A DNA stretch of 35,151 nt from UBA917 sp964435085 (GTDB taxonomy: Bacteria; Patescibacteriota; Patescibacteriia; Patescibacteriales; Patescibacteriaceae): assembly GCA_964435085.1 (NCBI GenBank), contig CAYSXQ010000008.1, positions 1-35,151 on the forward strand, in the 5' to 3' direction. Position 1 is the first letter of the stretch, and every line of letters starts with the position of its first letter. Shown here piece by piece: positions 29,502 through 35,151 of the stretch. The translations under genes were made by a program, and so were the position numbers. The notes below the pieces were generated by a model that was not told where the DNA came from, made no database searches, and saw nothing but the letters and a program-made list of their open reading frames with translations.

Positions 29502-29548
29502 ATCCCCTCCTTAATAAGGAGGGGTGGCCGACAGGCCGGGGTGGTAAA
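29502..29548. repeat. Family D palindromic repeat, alaS side
   Basis: A 10-bp perfect stem (29504-29513 with 29515-29524) around one base, then GGCC-GACA-GGCC and GGGGTGG. The palindrome contains the DUF559 stop codon at 29511-29513, and the rest encodes the last residues of that protein (YHPGLSATPPY). Confidence 0.85.
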
Positions 29549-29915
29549 GTCTACTTTGCCGCGCTATTTCTTCTAGGACCAATTCTAAGCCATTATAAAT
29601 ATCAATATTGTTAAAACGTAAAATCCTAATGCCCAAACTTTCTATATAAACCTGCCTTTTATTGTCGTAGTCAAAGCTATTTTCATGAGTCTGCCCATCC
29701 AGTTCAATGCCTAATTTTAGCAACGGACAATAAAAGTCTAATATATAATTACCAACACTATGTTGGCGACGAAACTTTAGGCCTAACAAAGCTTTACCTT
29801 TTAATCTAGACCACAAAATAATTTCTGCTTGCACCATGTTATTGCGCAAGTGTCTACGGTTAGAGACTAGGTCTTTTCTGTTATGAAGCTTGTTCATAGC
29901 TGGTAGTTTATTCAC
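29511..29915 (-). CDS. DUF559 (Vsr-like fold) endonuclease-domain protein
   Basis: 134 aa from GTG at 29915; an internal ATG at 29897 is the alternative start. The domain is complete: 'NRRHLRNNMVQAEIILWSRLKG' (family: LR...T-x-A-E-x-x-L-W), 'LKFRRQHSVGNYILDFYCPLLKLGIELDGQTH' with Asp60, Glu71, Asp73 and His77 as the nuclease residues, then 'ILRFNNIDI'. DUF559 proteins are putative DNA endonucleases related to the Vsr fold, with no settled function. The C-terminal 'YHPGLSATPPY' is encoded by the palindromic repeat, and a GGAGGGG just before GTG, also repeat sequence, is the only Shine-Dalgarno-like site. It sits in a tight gap between alaS and recG. Confidence 0.9.
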   Translation of the reverse strand: MNKLPAMNKLHNRKDLVSNRRHLRNNMVQAEIILWSRLKGKALLGLKFRRQHSVGNYILDFYCPLLKLGIELDGQTHENSFDYDNKRQVYIESLGIRILRFNNIDIYNGLELVLEEIARQSRLYHPGLSATPPY

Positions 29916-29962
29916 GCACCCCTCCGCCCTCCAGGCACCTCCCCTTGTTAAGGGGCGGATTA
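29908..29962. repeat. Family D palindromic repeat, recG side
   Basis: The hairpin CCCCTT-GTT-AAGGGG (29941-29955) and a GC-rich arm with CCCCTCCGCCCTCC. On the minus strand it runs from the recG stop codon (TAATCC...) to the DUF559 GTG start and contains the GGAGGGG used as ribosome-binding site. Confidence 0.8.
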
Positions 29963-32026
29963 CTCTAGATGCAATTCTTCCACTTCACCTAGCTTATTTT
30001 TCAAATCCGGATATTTCGCCAAATCCTCGCTCTGAGCCAAAATACCTGTGGCCGCCTCCTTAGCCCGCCTCATTAATTCAAAGTCAAAAAGACTAGCGAC
30101 CTTCAGCTCTGGAAAACCAGACTGCACTCGCCCGTACACCTCACCAGGACCTCGAAATTTCAAATCCGCTTTAGCGAGATCAAAACCATTATCAAATTCT
30201 AAGAGACAGTTCAAACGCTGCCTCGCCTTCTCATCACCACTGTCCGTTAGCAAGAAACAATACGACTGCACCTTGCCACGTCCGACGCGTCCACGATATT
30301 GGTGAAGTTGCGCCAGACCAAAACGATCAGCATTCTCAATCATCATGATCACCGCATTAGGCACATCGATCCCGACTTCAATCACCGAAGTCGCCACCAA
30401 GATATTAATTTCATTCGCCGCAAATTTCTTCATCATCTCATCCTTGTCCTTAGCTTTTAATTTGCCGTGCAAAAGTCCGACGGTGAAATCTCTAAAGACC
30501 GTCTGCGAAAGACGTTCGTATTCTTCAGTAACACTCCGCACGCCAAGCAAGTCCGAAGGATCAATGAGCGGACAAATGATAAATGCCTGGCGCCCCGCCT
30601 TAATCTGCGCACCAATATAATCATAAGCCTTAGCGCGATCAGCTTCTTCGACGATCTTCGTAATAATCGGCGGTCGGCCCATAGGCTTCGTCTTAATAAT
30701 CGAAATATCCAAATCATCGTAAAGAGCCAGCGCCAAAGAGCGTGGAATCGGCGTCGCTGTCATCGACAAGAGATGTGGCATAGTTTCAGCAACACACTTA
30801 GCCATGAGAGCCTTACGCTGCTCAACGCCAAAGCGATGCTGTTCATCAATCACCACAAAATCTAAATTTTTAAAAATTACTTTTTCTTGAATAAGTGCGT
30901 GCGTCCCGATCACAATATCCGCCTCGCCCTCGGCAATAATTTTAATCAGCTTTGCTTTAGACAGCTTATCAGTAGTAGTGTTCAATTTATATTGCGTCCG
31001 AGTAAGCAAAGCAATGCGCAAATTTGTCACAGCAGCCAGTCGTGTCAAAGTCTCATAATGCTGCGTCGCCAAGATCTCCGTCGGCGCCATCAGAGCCGAC
31101 TGTAATCCGCTCTTCGCCACATTAAGCATAGCAAGCAGTGCCACCACCGTCTTACCAGTACCAACGTCACCTTCGAGCAATCTCAACATCGGCTTCGTGC
31201 TAGCCAGAGACTGAATAATTTCCCAAGCACTGCGTCGTTGATCTTCGGTCAAAGCAAAAGGGAGACTTGCCACCATCGCCTTAGTATCTTCTTCAGCAAA
31301 GGCTACCGCTAAAGCGTCAAAGGACAAAGCTTGCCTTCGAGCTAATTGACTTCGCAACTGCAAGAGAAATAATTCCTCAAAAGCAATCCGCTGCTTAGCC
31401 TGTTCTAACTCAGCAAGACTTGTCGGGAAGTGAATCAAGCGTAAAGCCAAGGACAGATCAATCAAGTGATTTTTCTCCTTGATAACAATTGGCAAAATAT
31501 CAGCAATGCCCGCCGCTAGTTTCAAAACCTGCCCCATCATAAATCTTACCTGCTTCCCAGAGAGCTCAGCCGTCAGATCATAGACCGGGACAAGCCCTTG
31601 TGTATGCAAAATCTGCCCGGCATTAACCTTCTCATAGCTCGGCGAGATCATGACGAGCCCAGCAAAGTCCTCGGTAATCTTCCCAGCAAGCGACACCTTA
31701 TCACCGATCTTCAGAGTCTTTGTAATAAAAGGCTGATTGAACCAGACCACGCGCAAGACATCCGTCTCGTCAGAGATAAGGGCCTCCGTAATATTCATCC
31801 GCGCCCGATGCGTCCGCTTATTGCCAATCATCTGAATCTCACCGATGAGATTAACCTTATCATCCAATTTCAAATCAGCAATCTTCACCTGCTGACTAAA
31901 ATCATCATAGCGCCGGGGCAAATGCCACAAAAGATCGCCAGCCGTCACAATACCCAGCCGCACCAATTTCTTAGCCGTCGCCTCGCCAACCTTAGTTAAT
32001 TCTTTAATAGAAGTATTTAAATCCAT
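29960..32026 (-). CDS. recG: ATP-dependent DNA helicase RecG
   Basis: 688 aa, full length. RecG drives regression of stalled forks and branch migration of Holliday junctions. The N-terminal wedge/OB domain spans about 50-150 ('DDFSQQVKIADLKLDDKVNLIGEI'). The helicase part has Walker A GDVGTGKT (286-293), the DEQH box (394-397), 'TATPIPRSLAL', 'VATSVIEVGIDVPNA' and 'QYRGRVGRG'. The end 'DLKFRGPGEVYGRVQSGFPELKVA' matches the TRG-type region. The promoter puts transcription start at the ATG, so the mRNA appears leaderless. The stop codon lies in the family D repeat. Confidence 0.97.
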   Translation of the reverse strand: MDLNTSIKELTKVGEATAKKLVRLGIVTAGDLLWHLPRRYDDFSQQVKIADLKLDDKVNLIGEIQMIGNKRTHRARMNITEALISDETDVLRVVWFNQPFITKTLKIGDKVSLAGKITEDFAGLVMISPSYEKVNAGQILHTQGLVPVYDLTAELSGKQVRFMMGQVLKLAAGIADILPIVIKEKNHLIDLSLALRLIHFPTSLAELEQAKQRIAFEELFLLQLRSQLARRQALSFDALAVAFAEEDTKAMVASLPFALTEDQRRSAWEIIQSLASTKPMLRLLEGDVGTGKTVVALLAMLNVAKSGLQSALMAPTEILATQHYETLTRLAAVTNLRIALLTRTQYKLNTTTDKLSKAKLIKIIAEGEADIVIGTHALIQEKVIFKNLDFVVIDEQHRFGVEQRKALMAKCVAETMPHLLSMTATPIPRSLALALYDDLDISIIKTKPMGRPPIITKIVEEADRAKAYDYIGAQIKAGRQAFIICPLIDPSDLLGVRSVTEEYERLSQTVFRDFTVGLLHGKLKAKDKDEMMKKFAANEINILVATSVIEVGIDVPNAVIMMIENADRFGLAQLHQYRGRVGRGKVQSYCFLLTDSGDEKARQRLNCLLEFDNGFDLAKADLKFRGPGEVYGRVQSGFPELKVASLFDFELMRRAKEAATGILAQSEDLAKYPDLKNKLGEVEELHLE

Positions 32027-32032
32027 GAGCTA

Positions 32033-32060
32033 ATTATAGCTTAAGTTAGAAATGAGGCAA
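32033..32060 (-). promoter_or_regulatory. Leaderless promoter of recG, overlapping the upstream terminator tail
   Basis: On the minus strand, TTGCCT (32055-32060), 16-base spacer, TATAAT (32033-32038), six bases before ATG at 32026. The -35 begins directly after the T-run of the terminator of the preceding gene. Confidence 0.75.
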
Positions 32061-32061
32061 A

Positions 32062-32093
32062 TAAAAAAGCCCTCCTCAACCAAGAAGAGAGCT
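32062..32093 (-). terminator. Intrinsic terminator of the CSGSR-family gene
   Basis: On the minus strand AGCTCTCTTC (32084-32093) pairs with GAGGAGGGCT (32068-32077) with G-U pairs, loop of six, then TTTTTT. Confidence 0.8.
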
Positions 32094-32118
32094 AAATATT
32101 AATAAAAAATAACATAGA

Positions 32119-32910
32119 TCAGCAAGTAACTACCAAACGAGCAATATATAACTTGATAGCACCAGGAAAATCATTATGACCATCAGCATAACGATAATCC
32201 TCTATACTCTTAACAACAACGACCGGCATTTTCTTTGAATTGATAAAAGATTCAACTGATGGCACTTCACCATCTGTGTAACGAGAACCACTACACATGG
32301 TAGCAACATCATCAAATGCAGCTCTCGTTCCATCAAGCACTTTCTTACCAGATGTTTCCTCAAAGTTAGCCAAATGAATAATTAAACATTCAAGCAAATT
32401 AATACCAGTGCCACTTTTTAGAGCTCTTGCCGGCATCCTCTCTGCTTCAGAATGAGCAAACAATGTTTTGCGTATTCTAATAACATAATGAGCATCCTGG
32501 TTACTGCGATCATCCTTTGTGATTAGAAAATCTCTCCTAGAAAACCATATTTCCATATGTTTTTTAATAGCCTTATAAACCATCGTAATAGTCAATCCTT
32601 TAGGAATAACCACTATCCAGTCAAAACCCTCCTTATAATCAGGAATCTCCAGATCTAATAAGAAAACCTTCAGCTTAAAATATTTTTGGTAGAAATTCTG
32701 CCACCAAACTAAACTAGGATCAACACCAATTTCCAACAAAGCTTCCTCACGACTGTCTTGCAAATCCTGACCATCTATCTCCTCAACAAGCGTTAAAGAA
32801 CGCTCTCGAATCGACAATTTAGCTTTAAAATAAGCATCAATAAACGCAGTTAATCTCTGCCTCAAGACAATCAAATAAGCCGCTATAATCCGCAACAATG
32901 AAATTAGCAT
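32119..32910 (-). CDS. CSGSR-family protein of unknown function (263 aa)
   Basis: 263 aa. I recognise from memory a family frequent in CPR genomes: 'GVDPSLVWWQNFYQKYFKL', then 'GFDWIVVIPKGLTITMVYKAIKKHMEIW', 'YVIRIRKTLFAHSEAE', 'GINLLECLIIHLANFEETSGKKVLD' and the signature 'CSGSRYTDGEVPSV'. No function is known to me. The N-terminal 1-20 is hydrophobic (MLISLLRIIAAYLIVL) and may be a membrane anchor, which I do not recall as typical. The end '...YIARLVVTC' is beta-like. It has a strong promoter with a palindrome over the -35, GAGGT six bases before ATG, and its own terminator, so it is a separately controlled single gene between recG and the suf operon. Confidence 0.75.
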   Translation of the reverse strand: MLISLLRIIAAYLIVLRQRLTAFIDAYFKAKLSIRERSLTLVEEIDGQDLQDSREEALLEIGVDPSLVWWQNFYQKYFKLKVFLLDLEIPDYKEGFDWIVVIPKGLTITMVYKAIKKHMEIWFSRRDFLITKDDRSNQDAHYVIRIRKTLFAHSEAERMPARALKSGTGINLLECLIIHLANFEETSGKKVLDGTRAAFDDVATMCSGSRYTDGEVPSVESFINSKKMPVVVVKSIEDYRYADGHNDFPGAIKLYIARLVVTC

Positions 32911-32957
32911 TGTAATACCTCTAAAAAATGGATAAATTATTAAAGTTCTATACCTAT

Positions 32958-32986
32958 GCTATATCATAAATTGACATAAATGTCAA
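32958..32986 (-). promoter_or_regulatory. Promoter of the CSGSR-family gene with a palindrome over the -35
   Basis: On the minus strand, TTGACA (32981-32986), 17-base spacer, TATAGC (32958-32963) with extended TG. TTGACATAAATGTCAA (32971-32986) is a palindrome with 7-base arms covering the -35, a plausible repressor site. Confidence 0.7.
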
Positions 32987-33011
32987 TAATTAGAATGGCT
33001 TTGTCTAGTTT

Positions 33012-33034
33012 AAAAAACCTCCATTTAGAAGGCT
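33012..33034 (-). terminator. Terminator of the suf operon
   Basis: On the minus strand CCTTC, loop TAAAT, GGAGG, then TTTTTT, directly after the sufU stop codon. Confidence 0.75.
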
Positions 33035-33403
33035 TTATTTAGCAATTTTCTTCAACGAAGCTTGAATAGCCGAGAGACCTATCAAAGCACAGCCAGAACG
33101 CCTATCACTAATCTCAATCCCCAAAATCTCCCTAATACTATCCAGATCCATAGAGAGCACATCCTCCACCCTTCTGCCCACTAGCTTCTCAGTCAACATC
33201 GAAGCAGTCGCCTTGGAGATCGCGCAACCATCACCGGTAAATTTAATATTTCTAAGCACTCCGTCATCAACTTTGATATACATCACAATATTATCACCAC
33301 AAGAAAGATTAGCTTGCTCCGAACTAGCATCAGCGTCAGCTAGCAGACCATAGTTACGTGGCTGCTTATAGTGATCAAGGATTTGGTAAGCGTAGAGATC
33401 CAT
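33035..33403 (-). CDS. sufU: Fe-S cluster scaffold/sulfur carrier SufU (NifU N-domain)
   Basis: 122 aa from MDLYAYQILDHYKQPRN at 33403; the longer frame to 33433 overlaps sufS. The NifU/SufU residues are present: Cys35 and Asp37 (NLSCGD), Cys60 (GDGCAISKATASML) and Cys105 (RRSGCALIGL). These bind zinc or a nascent cluster. In SUF systems with SufS, SufU accepts sulfur from the desulfurase. It starts one base after the sufS stop codon, so the two are coupled, and it ends the operon. No Shine-Dalgarno sequence. Confidence 0.95.
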   Translation of the reverse strand: MDLYAYQILDHYKQPRNYGLLADADASSEQANLSCGDNIVMYIKVDDGVLRNIKFTGDGCAISKATASMLTEKLVGRRVEDVLSMDLDSIREILGIEISDRRSGCALIGLSAIQASLKKIAK

Positions 33404-33404
33404 A

Positions 33405-34610
33405 TTAATTAAAAGACTGATAAATTTTATCAAGCGCTATCATAAAGCGATCAATTTCCTGCTTCGTATTATAAAAACTCAAGCTCATGCGTAAGCTAGC
33501 CACTACGCCAAGACTATCATGCAAAGGCTGCGCGCAGTGATGACCAGCGCGGACAATCAAGCCGTCTTGACCAAGCAGGTCAGCTAGATCATGAGCGTGG
33601 ATACCGTCAATGGCAAAAGCAAAGACTGGTAATTTATTTTCACTGCCGCCAAATAATTTAATATAAGCACGCTTAGCAATTTCCGCTTGTGCGTAGTCAA
33701 CTAAACTATTTTCTAATTTAATAATTTCCTCAAAGCCAATCTCCTTAATATAATCACAAGCAACTGCCATCCCAATCGCATCAGCAATCGGTGGCGTACC
33801 AGCTTCAAATTTATCCGGGATTGGACCAGCAGTAAAATGATCAGCGTAGACCGCAGAGATCATGCCACCACCACCAAGGAAAGCCGGCATCGCTTCCAAT
33901 ATCTCTGCGCGACCAAAGAGAATGCCCACACCAGTCGGACCATACATCTTGTGCGCAGAAGCTGCCAGGAAATCACAATTTAAGTCCTGAACATCAATCG
34001 GCATGTGACCGATCGTCTGCGCTGCATCTAGCATTGTGACAATACCACGACTACGAGCCTCAGCAAATAATTCTTTAATAGGATTAAGAACTCCCAAGAC
34101 ATTAGAAGCATGAGAGAGAGCAAGCAATTTAACGCCAGACTCAGCAATCATTTTCTTAGCCACCTCTAGATCAAGTTCACCACTGGCTAAAATTGGAATA
34201 ACAGAAAGCTTAATTCCCAGCTTCTCTTTGAGTTGCAACCAAGGAACATAGTTAGCATGATGCTCAGCTTGGCTCAAGACTACAATATCTCCAGCCTTGA
34301 GAAACTCTTCGCCCCAAGCGCGAGCGACTAGATTGATTGATTCAGTCGTGCCACGAGTAAAGATGATTTCCTTGCGATCAGCGTTGATAAAGTTCGCCAC
34401 AGTTGAGCGAGCATCTTCGTACAATTTAGTTGCCTCTTCGGCGAGTGGATTAATACCGCGGTGGACATTGGCGTTAGAATTTTTGTAAAAATCACTAAGA
34501 GTATCAATCACAACTTGCGGCTTCTGAGTCGTCGCGGCATTGTCAAAATAGACGATTGGCTCGCCGTTGATTTGTTTATTTAATAATGGAAAGTCTGAAC
34601 GATGGTTCAT
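33405..34610 (-). CDS. sufS: Cysteine desulfurase SufS
   Basis: 401 aa from MNHRSDFPLLNKQ at 34610. An open frame to 34685 adds 25 residues (with ALRFVRNDTT) encoded by family B repeat DNA and is rejected. It is a PLP enzyme: 'YFDNAATTQKP' at the start, the lysine in 'SAHKMYGPTGVG' (Lys221) and the catalytic Cys359 in 'VRAGHHCAQPLHD'. It removes sulfur from cysteine for Fe-S assembly and hands it to SufU. The gene order sufD-sufS-sufU is that of SUF operons. A family B copy fills the gap between sufD and sufS. Confidence 0.96.
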   Translation of the reverse strand: MNHRSDFPLLNKQINGEPIVYFDNAATTQKPQVVIDTLSDFYKNSNANVHRGINPLAEEATKLYEDARSTVANFINADRKEIIFTRGTTESINLVARAWGEEFLKAGDIVVLSQAEHHANYVPWLQLKEKLGIKLSVIPILASGELDLEVAKKMIAESGVKLLALSHASNVLGVLNPIKELFAEARSRGIVTMLDAAQTIGHMPIDVQDLNCDFLAASAHKMYGPTGVGILFGRAEILEAMPAFLGGGGMISAVYADHFTAGPIPDKFEAGTPPIADAIGMAVACDYIKEIGFEEIIKLENSLVDYAQAEIAKRAYIKLFGGSENKLPVFAFAIDGIHAHDLADLLGQDGLIVRAGHHCAQPLHDSLGVVASLRMSLSFYNTKQEIDRFMIALDKIYQSFN

Positions 34611-34619
34611 AATATATTT

Positions 34620-34727
34620 TGTTGTGTCATTTCGAACGAAGCGTAGCGCAGAGAGAAATCGCTTAAGCGCTACTATTCGAATCATAATGTTTAAGCGATC
34701 TCTCCCGCGGGTCGAGATGACAAGGTA
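34620..34727. repeat. Family B palindromic repeat, copy 3 (opposite orientation)
   Basis: The same ~100-bp element as at 16093-16200 and 21049-21156, in reverse. It spans the sufD-sufS junction and contains the sufD stop codon and the last residues of SufD. Read in the same arm orientation as copy 2, its core is ATG-ATTCGAAT-AGT, which is the reverse complement of the copy 2 core. Confidence 0.92.
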
Positions 34728-35151
34728 GTAATAATCTTATTCTTCAATTCTTCATCTTCCAATCCTTCGACAAAATGCCTTACAGTCGACTGCATCACCA
34801 AATCTTTAATAGCGGCAAGTTCTAAACCTCGACTCTCTAAATAAAACATATCCTCCGGAGTCAATTTAAAAGTCGTCGCACTATGTCCAGCCTTCACGTC
34901 ATTAGCATCAATCTGCAAAGCAGGCAGCAATATACCACGACACTTCTCAGACAAGAGATGCAATTTCATATCAATACGCGAATCAATTTTCTGCGAGTCA
35001 GGCTTAATCTGTAAATCAGAAAAATATTCTACTTGAGCGCTATCACTAGCCATGCCTTCGACATTAAATCTGCCATAAGCCCCAGGCTTATTGAAATGAT
35101 AATTGTCTTTGACGCTTAGCTTACTAGCACCACCCTGATAGAAGAGCACAT
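34691..35151 (-). CDS. sufD: SufD/SufB-family Fe-S assembly protein, C-terminal part
   Basis: The gene runs off the right edge; about 153 codons are visible. They match the C-terminal part of the SufB/SufD beta-helix family: 'AQVEYFSDLQIKPDSQKIDSRIDMKLHLLSEKCRGILLPALQIDANDVKAGHSATTFKLTPEDMFYLESRGL' carries the usual 'H-A-A-T' type block (here GHSATT) and the helix after it. SufBCD is the scaffold complex fed by SufS-SufU. I call SufD rather than SufB from position next to sufS, so the symbol is tentative. The final 'SRPAGEIA' and the stop codon are repeat sequence. Confidence 0.8.
   Translation of the reverse strand, partial: VLFYQGGASKLSVKDNYHFNKPGAYGRFNVEGMASDSAQVEYFSDLQIKPDSQKIDSRIDMKLHLLSEKCRGILLPALQIDANDVKAGHSATTFKLTPEDMFYLESRGLELAAIKDLVMQSTVRHFVEGLEDEELKNKIITTLSSRPAGEIA

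Larger units (their letters stand above)
29502..29962. mobile_element. Candidate gene unit: DUF559 nuclease between hairpin-tipped imperfect inverted repeats
   Basis: The end segments 29502-29548 and 29908-29962 align in inverted orientation (both read outward as ACCCC, a GC-rich stretch with GGCC or CCTCC, then a CCCCT...AGGGG hairpin and GGAT or GGATT). Between them is only the DUF559 gene. One end supplies the recG stop codon and the other abuts the alaS promoter. No target duplication is visible, and no transposase is encoded, so mobility is inferred. Confidence 0.6.

Noticed and set aside
34611..34685. A 25-residue N-terminal extension of SufS
   Set aside because: It is encoded by family B repeat DNA (ALRFVRNDTT), while MNHRSDFPLLN at 34610 matches the family start.
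34660..34690. tRNA-like TTCGAAT motif in family B repeats
   Set aside because: The motif recalls the T-loop, but no acceptor stem, D-arm or anticodon arm can be built; the element folds as one long hairpin.
1..35151. CRISPR array
   Set aside because: The repeats are palindromic, scattered singly at gene junctions and not regularly spaced; no cas gene is present.

Overview
The window is AT-rich, gene-dense bacterial DNA using the standard genetic code. It most resembles a Candidate Phyla Radiation (Patescibacteria) genome. This is inferred from a short alanyl-tRNA synthetase (621 aa), an RNA polymerase alpha subunit with no C-terminal domain, a short L13, a LysRS fused to an HD domain, a 'CSGSR..DG.VP' protein family I associate from memory with CPR genomes, and many small orphan genes. 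No tRNA, rRNA, CRISPR array or classical insertion sequence was seen.

Layout. 1-1056 (minus): first codons of a Clp ATPase under a CIRCE operator, then a transglutaminase-like lipoprotein. 1172-7770 (plus): a WecG/TagA-Nudix fusion, gltX, a DUF805 protein, a secreted M23 peptidase, a GtrA-like protein, then three orphan genes. 7960-13299 (minus): a small membrane protein, ftsQ, serS, a secreted beta-domain protein and lysS-HD. 13438-13974 (plus): an orphan gene. 14031-21950 (minus): greA, then an envelope polysaccharide block (O-antigen ligase, DUF192, GT2, four-helix-bundle gene, GT4, GIY-YIG gene, flippase, pterin dehydratase-like, DUF2207). 22046-26580 (minus): one orphan, then infA-rpmJ-rpsM-rpsK-rpsD-rpoA-rplQ-rplM-rpsI. 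26973-27470 (plus): an orphan. 27574-35151 (minus): alaS, a DUF559 nuclease, recG, a CSGSR-family gene and a sufD-sufS-sufU operon that runs off the right edge.

The most unusual content lies between the genes. At least four families of palindromic dispersed repeats sit at gene junctions. They often contribute the stop codon or last residues of the preceding gene (Nudix fusion, O-antigen ligase, DUF192, recG, sufD), and one lies in frame inside lysS. A four-helix-bundle gene is bounded by perfect 32-bp inverted repeats, with ORF-less copies of the same repeat elsewhere in the window. A DUF559 nuclease gene is bounded by hairpin-tipped imperfect inverted repeats that supply its apparent ribosome-binding site and its stop codon. 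This suggests small, repeat-bounded gene units that move into tight operon junctions without breaking the flanking genes.

A second pattern concerns expression. The conserved housekeeping genes lack Shine-Dalgarno sequences, and several look leaderless, with the -10 box six bases before ATG. Nearly all orphan genes have near-consensus TTGACA-N17-TATAAT promoters, clear Shine-Dalgarno sites and their own terminators, so they look like self-contained cassettes.
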